Source: Microplitis mediator (Eukaryota; Arthropoda; Insecta; Hymenoptera; Braconidae). Taken from it: DNA of 64,000 bases. A program made the position numbers and the translations under genes. The notes under the pieces are model-generated. The model did no database searches. It was not told the origin of the DNA and saw nothing but the letters and a program-made list of their open reading frames with translations. Shown here in pieces: positions 21,963-32,438 of the stretch; positions within the stretch are counted from its first letter, which is position 1; each line of letters begins with the position of its first letter. The stretch is taken from contig NC_079979.1 in NCBI RefSeq assembly GCF_029852145.1, positions 12,130,642 to 12,194,641 of the forward strand, in the 5' to 3' direction.

Positions 21963-23741
21963 TTGTATGGTGATCAACCGAACGTGAATCGTGACACTCC
22001 AGCTCTCAACGACTTCGAGACATTTTGTCGCCACCATCGAAACGACAATGCTGGTGAAGAGAGCCCTGAAGTCAGCGTGGAAGAAGTTCATTTGGCTCTG
22101 AATAATGGTAAGAACTGGGCTGCTCCGGGTCCGGATGGTATTAACTTATTTTGGTGGAAGAAACTATCTTCTACCCATAGTCATGTGGCCCGGATATTTA
22201 CAGCGTTTATCAGAGGCAACGAACCTATTCCGTGCTGGCTTGTAGGAGGGCGAACCGTGCTCATCCCTAAGAAAGGTGACTTGTCTGACCCAAAGAACTA
22301 CAGGCCTATCACCTGTTTGAATGCAGTTTATAATATTTTCACAAAAATCTTGAATAATCGCATTCTACAGGAGATAGATCCTGTATGGCAGCAGATATAC
22401 GAACAACGTGGCAGTAAAAGAGGCCTGTCAGGTTGCAAAGAGAATCTGTTCGTAGATCGTTGTGTCATTCAAGACGCGGTCTACTATCAGCGCAACCTGT
22501 CAATGGCCTGGATTGACTACCGTAAGGCATTTGATTCAACATCTCATGAGCTCATTCTTTTTTTGCTCAAATGCCTTGGGGTCAATCGCGATACAGTGGG
22601 ATGCATACAGCATACGATGCAACTTTGGCGAACACGGTTCCACATTTCATGTGGCAACGAAACACGTGTGACCGAAGTTGTACAGTACAACCGAGGTGTC
22701 TTCCAGGGAGATTCCCTGAGCCCTTTGCTGTTTTGTATTTCACTGCTGCCGATATCTGTAGTGCAACGCCGTACCTGTGGATATTCAGTGGGCCCACCAA
22801 CTGATCGGAAGTATTCGATCACCCTCTTACTCTACATGGATGATCTGAAGGTATATGCTCCTGATGAGGAACACCTTCAGACAGCCTTGAATATCGTAGG
22901 GGAGTATGCACGTAATGTCGGCATGGCTTTCGGGTTGGACAAGTGCGCGGTCGTTAATCTGGTGAAGGGTATGTGCTCTAATTTGCGCAAAGATATCGAG
23001 TTAGTAGATGGGAGCGTCATTGACCATCTTGACGTCGGAGATTCGTACAAATATCTAGGGATTGACGGGAGTCCTATGCAGGACGTCTCGAAAATCAAAA
23101 CGACTCTCTGCAGCGAGTATGGGCGGAGACTCCGGCAAATCTGGTCATCAGAACTTTCCGGAAAAAACAAAGTCTCTGCAACGAAAATGCTTGCTGTCCC
23201 AGTACTTCTCTACTCTTTCGGTTTCCTTAAATGGACCCGAAAAGAGTTTAGAGATCTCGATATCAAGACACGCAAAGTCATTAATATGAATCGGAGCATG
23301 CACCCTAAATCTTCAGTCACCAGATTATACCTTTTCCGGCAAATTGGAGGGAGAGGTCTACAGAGCTTCGAGTGTCTACATGATCATTTGGTTTTGGGTC
23401 TAACATACGATGTTTTTAATTTCACAGCAGATGAAGATTACTTTTTTATGAAAATTGTTCATATTCATGAGAATAGGCATAAGGGAGCGTTTTTACATAT
23501 GGCAGTGATGTACGCGGCAAAATTCCTCGGTATCGTAAGAGTAAATCCTCTTATTGAACTCCCTAAAGAGGAATTTAAGACGGTCGTCAGGAATGCTGAG
23601 CAGCGAATATTTCTCAGTACACTCATGGACAAGTCCATGCACAGCGTGTTCTTTAAACACGTGCGTGTTCATGGCTTGTCCACACAGCTGACGTTTTCCT
23701 CCTTTAAGTCAGCTGGCTCGATGTCCGCGACTGAAGGGTAA
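21963..23741 (+). CDS. Reverse transcriptase region of R4/Dong copy A2 (truncated)
   Basis: Open for 592 codons; the frame extends upstream without an ATG, so the 5' end is missing rather than starting here. Polymerase motifs counted from 21963: AAPGPDGIN (about 53-61), IDYRKAFDSTSH (184-195), QGDSLSP (248-254) and the catalytic YMDD (291-294). A thumb-like region and GRGLQSFECLHDHLV follow. The frame stops at TAA (23739-23741) just after KSAGSMSATEG, where copy B continues with GYIFVCQDGVINT. The protein is thus cut off before its zinc knuckle and endonuclease. In a working element it would nick target DNA and reverse-transcribe its RNA there. This copy cannot make a full product. Confidence 0.85.
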   Translation: MYGDQPNVNRDTPALNDFETFCRHHRNDNAGEESPEVSVEEVHLALNNGKNWAAPGPDGINLFWWKKLSSTHSHVARIFTAFIRGNEPIPCWLVGGRTVLIPKKGDLSDPKNYRPITCLNAVYNIFTKILNNRILQEIDPVWQQIYEQRGSKRGLSGCKENLFVDRCVIQDAVYYQRNLSMAWIDYRKAFDSTSHELILFLLKCLGVNRDTVGCIQHTMQLWRTRFHISCGNETRVTEVVQYNRGVFQGDSLSPLLFCISLLPISVVQRRTCGYSVGPPTDRKYSITLLLYMDDLKVYAPDEEHLQTALNIVGEYARNVGMAFGLDKCAVVNLVKGMCSNLRKDIELVDGSVIDHLDVGDSYKYLGIDGSPMQDVSKIKTTLCSEYGRRLRQIWSSELSGKNKVSATKMLAVPVLLYSFGFLKWTRKEFRDLDIKTRKVINMNRSMHPKSSVTRLYLFRQIGGRGLQSFECLHDHLVLGLTYDVFNFTADEDYFFMKIVHIHENRHKGAFLHMAVMYAAKFLGIVRVNPLIELPKEEFKTVVRNAEQRIFLSTLMDKSMHSVFFKHVRVHGLSTQLTFSSFKSAGSMSATEG

Positions 23742-24182
23742 TTTTTGCGTGCCAAGATAGTGTAATCAACACTCCCAAATACCGTGCTTAGGTGCTTCAG
23801 ATGCAGCTACCCGACACTTTGTGTAGGGTGTATAAACAACATTCTGAGACGCTTATGCATCTCTCGTCAGCATGTCCTGTGCTGGCAATAAGTGCATACA
23901 TTCAGCGTCACAACGCTGCTCTGTGAGTACTCTACTACCACCTTAGACAGACGCACGGTATTGATAAAACACCAGTGCTACCTCATCTGCCAGGAGATAT
24001 TCCGCAAGATGTTGGAAATGACCGTTGCCGTATTTATTGAAACGTGCCATTTGCAACAACGCGGAAAATCAACCACAACAAACCTGATATCGTTGCTCTT
24101 CGATAAAACCACTCATGACATTTATGTCATCGAGTTTTCAGCACCTGCTGAGTATAACATCACAGTTAAAGAGGAGCACAAA
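23742..24182 (+). pseudogene. R4/Dong copy A2: zinc-knuckle and endonuclease start, degenerate
   Basis: In shifted frames one can read a broken CCHC segment (KQHSETLMHLSSACPVLA, about 23825-23890) and the start of the endonuclease (THDIYVIEFSAPAEYNITV, about 24112-24168). Frameshifts and stops separate them. It continues after the hAT-like insert at 26219. Confidence 0.8.
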
Positions 24183-26218
24183 CAGTGTTGCAAAAATCTT
24201 AATGTAAAAAATAATGCAATCCTCATTTTTTTTTTTAATGGTAATGGAGTTTTTATTCATTGCTCATTAAAAAATGAATAAGTAATGTAGAGCAATACAT
24301 TACTCATTAAAAAGTTAATGGGTAATGCAAACAAATACTTTACTCATTAAATAATAAGTAATGAGTATTGAAGGGCCACACATTATTCTTTAAAAAATAA
24401 ATGTGTAATGGGAAACATTACACATTAATCAATATAAAAAAGTTTAAGTGTAGATTCATGGACCTCTAGAACTTTTCAGCAGATCAAGATGATCATTATA
24501 TACCTGAAAATTACACATGTTGTAAAAAATTTGAGAAGTGATTTGTGGAATGAATGCGGAGTGGTTGCTGAGTTGATGATTTTTACATAATTTAACTTCC
24601 CTGCAGTGACATATACTCAGGACAGAATTTCTTCAAAATTGTTAATAAAATAAATTCTGCGAAGTGAAATTTTTTGTCAGTTATTATCTGTTTAATTTAC
24701 ACTGCTAAAAAATTCAACTTGATCCACTAGAAGGAATCTTAAACTAAGAAAACCATTTCAAATGAATTATTGTTCTTGAGTCAAGAGAACAAATTCTTGA
24801 ACCAAGAAAAATTTACTCAGATTTAGAATAATTTCGTGACTTAAGAATTCGTTCTGTTGACTCAAGAACATCAATTCATTTGAAATGGTTTTCTTAGATT
24901 AGTTTAGGTTAGATTAAATTCACTTCATATATGCCAAGCCTCCTGGTCAGATGGCAAATTTCCAGAAGTATATAAATAAATAATGATACATTTCTTAGTT
25001 TAAGATTTTTCATCAAGAATAAAATTGAATTTTCGAGCAGTGTAGACAGAGGTATATCACATATAGAAAACAATTTGTTTGAATATTCTGTAAATAATTA
25101 CGATTTTTTTCCACTATCAAATCGTTCTGTTCACATCTTAAATAAGCACAACTATTACCAATTTTTTTTTAATTTCTTATCAATTGGAAATAATTTCTCG
25201 TGAAAGATTCAAAAATTTTACACTGATTCGATCAAAAAAATTTTCTCCCGAGTTCTGATTACTTTAAAATCATGAACCTCTTAAAACAAACAAACGTTTG
25301 AAAATAAGATTTTTAAAACAATTCCATAACGAATGTTAGAGTAAACTTTCATTGAATAAAGAGTAAGATGAACAATTTTCCGGTTTTGAGATATAGATGA
25401 GTATTTAACTCAAAGCTTATTCGAAAGGCTTTCAGTGAGATTTACAGTAACTCGACAATTTATGCTAATCAAAAGTTAGTCCAAGAAAAAGTGGAAAAAG
25501 TACAATTTTTTGACATTTTGAAAATTTTCAAATGCTCTTATTTCTATTATAATTCTATATTGTGTATAAATATAACCATACATAAACTTCTAAACCAACT
25601 ATATTTTCTGAATCAGTTCGATTATCTCAGTTAAGAATCAGAAAATAGTAAATTTTTCAAAATATTCGTCATGGCGACAAATACAATAGTTAGAATTTTT
25701 TATTCGAAAACTGTACTCAAAAACGAAAAAAATAGGAGGAAAAAATTGTTATTATTTGGTTTATTTTTAACCAAACTGTCAGCAATAAAAGAAATATCCC
25801 GCAGATTTTATTTTAAGTCAGCTTTTGAATAATTTTAAGTCGATTATTATGATACTGGTTATAGCTATTTTTAAAAAACTCCTTCGTCATTAAGCAAAAC
25901 TCCTTTATAATTAAGCAATGGGGAAACAAGTGCATTACCCATTAATAAATAAAACAATAATGAGCAATGAGGGAGGAGTACATTACTCATTAATAGATAA
26001 AATATTAATGGACAAGTTCAAAATACTCATTATAAAATAAAATGAGTATTGTAAGATGGAATACATTACTCATTAAAACAATGTATTGGAAAATTATTTT
26101 ATTTTTCATTAAAAAAAAATCACTGAGTAATGAACATTGAATTCATTACTCATTACAATAGTAATGAGTAATGAAATTGTAAAGCACTAAAAAAAGTAAT
26201 GCATTTTTTGCAACTCTG
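24183..26218. mobile_element. Non-autonomous hAT-like transposon (2,036 bp), 8-bp duplication
   Basis: Left end CAGTGTTGCAAAAAT; right end complement CAGAGTTGCAAAAAA. The flanks are AGCACAAA at 24175-24182 and 26219-26226, and copies B and C have this site only once. CAG...TTGCA termini with 8-bp duplication are the hAT signature. Subterminal regions are packed with ATTACTCATTA-like motifs (24230-24420 and 25890-26180), probably transposase binding repeats. No transposase frame is present. Confidence 0.92.
24700..25042. mobile_element. 343-bp MITE (CACTGCTAAAAAATTCAA), TA duplication
   Basis: The ends CACTGCTAAAAAATTC and the complement of GAATTTTCGAGCAGTG pair. Flanks are TA (24698-24699) and TA (25043-25044). 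Inside, ATTTGAAATGGTTTTCTTAG pairs with its complement. It is nested in the hAT-like element. Confidence 0.8.
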
Positions 26219-26572
26219 AGCACAAACACCAGATATATCAGGATCTCCTGTTCGAAATTGGCAAACTTCACCAAGGTCAATGTGTCAAACTTGTTGTACT
26301 TAGTATTGGCGTCCTAGGAGGGATGAAATAGGCATTAGTGTCTGCACTGGCTAGAATACCACCTTTTTCAGCGCAAGTTGAGTTTCTGGCATCGCGGAAG
26401 CAAAAGGCTGTTATCCTCGGATACCTCCGTCTTCTAAGGCAACGAAACTTGGCCTGCTGCGCATGCTGATCATCTTGTTGATGAAGCATCGCAACTAACG
26501 ATTTCGCGCCCAGGTGAGGCCGCCGGTAGAATAGGACTACCGGGGATAACCCCCTAAGCATTTAACAAAAAA
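26219..26572 (+). pseudogene. R4/Dong copy A2: 3' part of the endonuclease region
   Basis: Continues the homology from the duplicated AGCACAAA. It matches the end of copies B and C (GGATCTCCTGTTCGAAATTG, CGGGGATAACCCCCT). An in-frame TAG appears (GGGATGAAATAGGC at about 26318) where copies B and C read GGGATGAAACAG or GGGATAAAACAG, so it is inactive. Confidence 0.85.
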
Positions 26573-26776
26573 AGAAATAATAATACTAAAAATCACACTG
26601 TTGTCGCGACAAGTTATCATTATTTATTTAATTTTTAAGCAACTACTTAAGAATATATTAAAATAATTATTTTCAGATTAAAATGAATGAAAAAACTTGT
26701 CGTTATCTAAAAATTCCAAAAAGAAAATTAATATTAATTAAAATATACAGCAATATATATATATATATATATATAT
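26573..26776. other. AT-rich spacer ending in a (TA)n run
   Basis: No gene. The TA run (about 26751-26776) is the insertion site of the next palindrome. Confidence 0.5.
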
Positions 26777-28109
26777 TAGACTGTTTCAAATTAAGCGACT
26801 ATTTTTTTTTTTTTTTTGAAGAACTTTGAAAAATCGAAAGGGTATGTTAAAATATGTTGACAGTTAATATATGAGCTCTTAATATTGATATTTAGAGGTG
26901 GCTGTTTATAATTTTCGGTTTTTCATTTAGTAACATGGTAAAAAATACATAACTTCCGAAAAAATCAAGATACAGAAAATTTCACCCCAAACATTTTGTA
27001 GCAAATTTACCGACCTACAAAAAAGGTCTTCTATGATTCTTGCATGAATTCAACCATTCACAAGATAACCGACGTCAAAGTTTGATACAATTCGAAGAAC
27101 TTGTTTTTGCTCGTTCTGAATTTTATACCATGTCGACTAATGCGAATTCAGGAATTCTTAATACAGTTTTTCGTAGAAAATTGAATGCTCTACAAAAAAA
27201 GTCTCTTATCATTTTTTGATAAATCCATCTGTTCGAAAGTTATTGGAGCATGAAGTCAAGTTAGAGTAAATTTTGAGATCTTTTTACTTTTCCGGCGAAA
27301 CTATCGGACTTATTATAAAATATCATAGGATATTTTTTGTAGACAATTTTATTTTCTAGAAATTATCATTTATAAAGTTTTTTGAAATTCTGCATTGTTT
27401 TCTAGTTATTTCCGTTTTATTGCCAAGTTCTTAAAATCGATAAGAATTATTTTTTTTTGGTGCTTGGCAATAAAATGGAAATAACTAGAAAACAATGCAG
27501 AATTTCAAAAAACTTTATCAATAATAATTTCTAGAAAATAAAATTGTCTACAAAAAATAGTCTATGACATTTTATGATAAGTCCGATAGTTTCGCCGGAA
27601 AAGTAAAAAGATCTCAAAATTTACTAACTTGACTTCATGCTCCCATAACTTTCGAACAGATGGATCTATCAAAAAATGATAAGAGACTTTTTTTGTACAG
27701 CATTCAATTTCCTACAAAAAAACTGTATTAAGAATTCCTGAATTCTCATTAGTCGACATGGTATAAAATTCAGAACGAGCAAAAACATATTCTTCGAATT
27801 GTATCAAACTTTGACGTCGGTTATCTTGTGAATGGTTGAATTTATGCAAAAATCATAGAAGACCTTTTTTGTAGGTCGGTAAATTTGCTACAAAATGTTT
27901 GGGGAGAAATTTTCTGTATCTTGATTTTTTCGGAAGTTATGTATTTTTTACCATGTTACTAAATGAAAAACCGAAAATTATAAACAGCCACCTCTAAATA
28001 TCAATATTAAGAGCTCATATATTAACTGTCAACATATTTTAACATACCCTTTCGATTTTTCATAGTTCTCCAAAAAAAAAAAAATTGTCGCTTAATATGA
28101 AACAGTCTA
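26777..28109. mobile_element. 1,333-bp palindromic element (TAGACTGTTTCAAATT)
   Basis: Two arms of about 660 bp, near-perfect reverse complements centred near 27445. It lies between TA repeats, so the 8-bp flanks are uninformative. A related element occupies 32734-34056. No coding; a transcript would form a very long hairpin. Confidence 0.85.
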
Positions 28110-28123
28110 ATATATATATATAT

Positions 28124-30210
28124 TGTAACGGGTTTTTCACCACCGGGGATGTACCGGAGTGAAGTCCGAATACACTTACGATTTTTTAGCAACTTTGTTC
28201 AAAATTTATAGTTGGGCGCCAGGTGATGAAATAATCACCAAACAAACAATGATCAAAATCGGCTCAGGGTGGCGGATCGGGAAAAGGTCAGGCACTTAAG
28301 ATTATGATAAATAATTGATCAGAATTAAACAAAATAATCAGTCGTATATTTCCTAAACAAAATCATTGATCGGTATCACAAAATTAATCAGTTACTAACA
28401 AATAATAAATTGCTGTTGTCGGCTTGACTCGATATAAAAATAAACACAATTGCTCATAGTTGATCGGAAAACAAAATCAGTTCATTGCTCAAAGAAAAAA
28501 AACTCGGTTTACGAAATTAAAATAAAATACGTATATAGTCAATAGACACACATACAGCGGAAGTGTTAACGAAATACTTGACGAATGACGTCAGAGTATT
28601 CTTACACGGCAAGGTGACAAGACTGCTGTTGCGAATGAGACACAGATAATCCGTGATTCTCAGAATTTCTCGATTGAAATAAAATAATATTTCATTTCAG
28701 TAACGCGTTAAATTGCACGATCATATAATTTTTACGCGTGATTAATTATTTAATTATTACACGAACGCGTTTCACTTGTTCAATAATACAGTCACATGTA
28801 CACTTTGTTCAAAATCGCGCCGTTGCTTCGGCTTGTTCATAGTTGTCGGTTTATTGTTCACTCGGTATTTACTTGTCGGTCACTTTAATTAATCGTTGAT
28901 CAATAATTTAATTGTTCTGAAATCGGACTCGAAACTGTTCGGTTGGTCGGTGTCGAATTTTTCTTTTTAGTCGCTAATCGAATTGATCAAAAAAGTGGCC
29001 GTTCAGTTCGAAGTATCCAACGGATTTCTCGTCAATCCACGCGTCGAATCGATTGCTTGGTCAAAGTCGGAATCTTTGCTCATAGGTGTCACCAGAATTA
29101 GCTCACCGGATAACTATTTATTAGAGTGGTCCAAAAAAAAAAGTTTTTTGGCTATTATTCCAAAAGCTTCTCTAAGGTATAAAAAAAAATCCCTCCAAAG
29201 CGCAGCTTGATATCTCAATTCTTCAAGAAGCTCAATACATTTATAATTTCCCATTTAAATAACACGAAAAAATTTTTTTTTTACGTTTTCATCCGGTAAA
29301 ACGACGAAAAAAATTTTTTCTGTTTTTTCCATCAATCATCCTTGTAGGAAATTTAATTCTCTACAAAAAAGTATTGAATAAGTTTTTTCGTAATCCTAAC
29401 GGTTAAAAAATTATTGAGCTTTAAATACTCGTTACCAAGTAAATTTGAAGGAAGATAGTTTTAGAGCAACTCTTAAATGGAATTGACACCATTACTAGAT
29501 AATTTATTAAATTTTTATATATTTGAAATAATTTTCAACTTTTTGAAAACTTTTTTGGTGACTGCATGTATTTATTTCGAAATTAATCAAACTCTAAACT
29601 GTTTATAATAATTGAATAATTTAATAATCGTTTATATAATTATGAATAATTTTTCTTATTACATTTTGGAAATTTTTTCCTATGATCAGCAACTATTTGT
29701 AACAGATATTGTTTCTGTTCTTCATCTTTTGTCCCAAATTCATTATATTTTTCAATTAAAGCTAGTACTTGCGGATGGATACTGAATTTAATTGTCTTCA
29801 TATCTAATTAAATTTTCTTTTATTGCGAATATTTAAAGCTCAATAACTTTTTACCCGTTAGGATTACGAAAAAACGAATTCAATACTTTTTTGTAGAGAA
29901 TTAAATTTCCTACAAGAATAATTGATTAAAAATTCAGAGAAAAATTTTTTCGTAGTTTTACTGGATGAAAACGTAAAAAAAAATTTTTTACATGTTATTT
30001 AAATGGGAAAATATAAATGTATTGAGCTTCTTGAAGAATTGAGATATCAAGCTGCGCTTTGGAGGAAATTTTTTTTATACTTAAGAAAAGCTTTTGAGAT
30101 AATAGCTCTTGAATAAAAAATAAAAAATGTTTTTTTTGGACCACTCTACTATTTATTTTATTTAAATAATTTCAAACCTCGGGTTGATGTCGAATTTTCA
30201 TCATGTTACA
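28124..30210 (-). mobile_element. Solo LTR, family 2 copy 2, interrupted at 29122-30148
   Basis: Reads on the plus strand as TGTAACGGGTTTTTCACC ... TCATCATGTTACA, the reverse complement of the LTR at 11102-12160. Flanks are ATAT on both sides. Excluding the insert it is 1,060 bp, almost the same as copy 1. The frame at 28983-29210 lies within the LTR and is not a gene. Confidence 0.85.
29122..30148. mobile_element. 1,027-bp palindromic element (TAGAGTGGTCC) with 8-bp duplication
   Basis: Arms beginning TAGAGTGGTCCAAAAA and ending GGACCACTCTA are near-perfect reverse complements. CTATTTAT occurs at 29114-29121 and 30149-30156, an 8-bp target duplication inside the LTR. This supports hAT-type mobilisation for the TAG(A/G)GTG group of palindromes. 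Confidence 0.85.
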
Positions 30211-30268
30211 ATATATATATATAACAAAAACTATAACCTACAAAATCAACACGTGCTACATATATTTT

Positions 30269-31334
30269 CCCTAGCGGTTTTAACGGCACGATAAAATTAC
30301 CGTTTATTAACGTTAAATCGTCGTAAGTTCTGCCGTCGAACACTCGACTGCCTGGAGCGATTTGACGATTGTTTCCGAGTGCGGTAATGAAAAATCTTAA
30401 CCATATATTTTTTCGGCACTTACGGCAATGACACCATCTAATCGTTTATTATATATCGCTAAATAACGATAGTATGAGCGTCGATCACCAATGTCATAAT
30501 AGTTGATTTACCGACTGTGGATACCGAAAGTACAAACATATGTGAATAATTGCACTGCATTTTGACCGACATTTTACGCTCAATTTACGGTAGATTAATT
30601 CTCCAATCACACGCATTTAGATGTAAAATTTGCAAATTCATGGGACTGCCCGAGAAAAAAAATATAGTATAATTTTATATAGTGATTTTTATATGTATAC
30701 AATAACTGCCATGAAAAAAAAAAAATATTAACCTCGCCGAGTTATGGACTCGAACACAAGACCTTCTGATTCGTAGTCTGACGTGTTAACCACTGTGCTG
30801 AATCACACACTTGAGAGGAGAAGTTAATTGTATATATTTATTTGAATACAAATGAACTTTAGATAATTAAAAGTTTTATTATTTAAGTGTTTTTTACATT
30901 TTTTCACGACACGAATAATTTCAGTATACTTGGAGTCTATCACTCGCTATAAGAGACATTTATAAAATGAAAAATCTGACCGACAACTAATCGATAGTTC
31001 TCTAACAAAAAGTTTCTCACTTACCGACACTATACGCTCGATTGACAAGTGTTTGACTCACTCAATACTGTAAATGAACCGCTAAGATTTCGGTTTTTGA
31101 CAATCCCTATACTTATCAATGAGCATAGAAGAACTGTCCATTACCTGTTAATTTACGGTCACTAGTCAGCTGAAATATAATGCACTTACAAAACATCAAC
31201 TATATAGTTACTGTCGAGAATTTTCACAACGGCACTTGTCTTTCACCATCAAATAACGCTTTTTCAACAGTCGATATACGGTCATTCAACCGTCGTTTTA
31301 CGATGATTTTACAGTGATGAGGAATCCGCCAGGG
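30269..31334. mobile_element. CCC...GGG TIR element with TTTACGG arrays, TT duplication
   Basis: The left end CCCTAGCGGTTTT pairs with the complement of the right end (CCCTGGCGGATTCC). Flanks are TT (30267-30268) and TT (31335-31336). Both arms are rich in TTACGGT, CGACATTT and GTTTACGG motifs. A second repeat starting CCCGAGAAAAAA (30649) with a tRNA-like core is nested in the middle. Size and ends resemble 62138-63213. Confidence 0.75.
30733..30806 (-). tRNA. tRNA-Arg(ACG)-like sequence in a nested repeat (probably a relic)
   Basis: The minus strand reads CACAGTGGTTAACACGTCAG, then ACTACGAATC (loop CT-ACG-AA) and GTGTTCGAGTCC (box B). The acceptor stem does not pair well, and the flanks AACTGCCATGAAAAAAAA match the repeat at 62470. 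It is a tRNA-derived core of a repeat rather than a gene. Confidence 0.45.
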
Positions 31335-31463
31335 TTTATATACAAACTAAATAAGTGACTCCTTCACTATTTGTAAGTTATAGAATCATGCTTATAATTG
31401 TTAATTGTAATATTATAATAGTTATTTACATTAATTTGTATTTATTTTGAGTATTATATTGTG

Positions 31464-32306
31464 TTCAGTTACGAGCTTGATTAATTTCAAATCCTTCGTG
31501 CATTTTCGCTATTCCGGGAGTTGCCGAACTCGCTACTGACTTTAAGGTCAGAATAGTGCCGGGTCACTCGCTGCCTGGGCCCGACATTTGCAATTTATTG
31601 CTCATGACCGTGTAAAAACTGCATGAGAACCCGCTACCAGCCGGCCAATAAGATAATTCGTATTATATTAGCCGGCCAATCAGGAAATTCGTCTCATAAC
31701 GGCGTGCTCGTCTGTCAATAAGAAAAATCAGCTACTAACTGTTTCCTGTTGGCGCGTTTTTAAGCCAATGGGAAAATTCGCTAGGACAGCCATGCTGTCA
31801 TCATCTCCTCCAAGCGGGAACGAAGGAAGACGCCATCGTTTCATCATACTATTCTACAACGAGCTCTAGTACAGTTTACCTCGTGTCTCTAAAACCGCCT
31901 TGCAATTATAAAACTCTTTCTTGTGTTCTTATACTATATCTTGTGCTGATTTATATTCAATATTTAGTCAGTAAATCAAGGCTGCTATTTATTGAGTATT
32001 AATAATTTGTCATTCGCGGATAATTAATTAATGAATCAATTTCCGTGAAGTAATCGCTATCGACCACGTGTCGACATTTTTATACGTGATTCGTTTCTTT
32101 TTAGTTGCATTCGCTCTCGCGTATATCTTGTGTTTGAATTCGCTAACAATAATTATTTCTAATAATAATTATCTGTAAAAAGTGTAAATAAATCTATAAT
32201 TTATTCTTTATTAATTCTATTTATTAATTCTATTTATTAATTCTATTTAATTGTTTAAAACCTCACGCCTAAACCAGATCCTCTAGTTTCATTTGCTCAC
32301 TTTACA
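31464..32306 (+). mobile_element. Solo LTR, family 1 copy 2 (843 bp)
   Basis: It starts TGTTCAGTTACGAGC and ends TTGCTCACTTTACA. Flanks are TATTG (31459-31463) and TATTG (32307-32311). TATAAAACTC near 31906 and AATAAATC near 32188 suggest plus-strand transcription. It is longer than copy 1 because it keeps a 3' part, and it carries a short internal duplication of AGCCGGCCAAT (31640-31690). Confidence 0.88.
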
Positions 32307-32438
32307 TATTGACATTGTAAAATTTTATGAAATTTATTGTATTTATTATATACAAAAATGAGGATCTGAAGATGTTAACAAAGTTTAACAAAACGTTACC
32401 CTTAATTTAAATGAAGAAAGTAAATGAAGAAAGCCGTA

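Larger units (their letters stand above)
21908..26572 (+). mobile_element. R4/Dong-type non-LTR retrotransposon, copy A2, split by a hAT-like element
   Basis: A 5'-truncated copy (21908-24182 plus 26219-26572). It carries the reverse transcriptase, a C-terminal zinc knuckle and a restriction-like endonuclease region. Its 3' end (GGGGATAACCCCCTAAGCA) is followed by AAAGAAATAATAATAC, a short TAA-like tail. The R4 clade (including Dong of Bombyx) carries a restriction-like endonuclease, and Dong inserts in TAA repeats. The insert 24183-26218 duplicated AGCACAAA. Confidence 0.85.

Noticed and set aside
22462..23289. Additional frames of 69-97 codons overlapping the reverse transcriptase
   Set aside because: They are shadow frames of the reverse transcriptase coding sequence.
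28983..29210. 75-codon frame
   Set aside because: It lies within solo LTR family 2 and runs into the nested palindrome.
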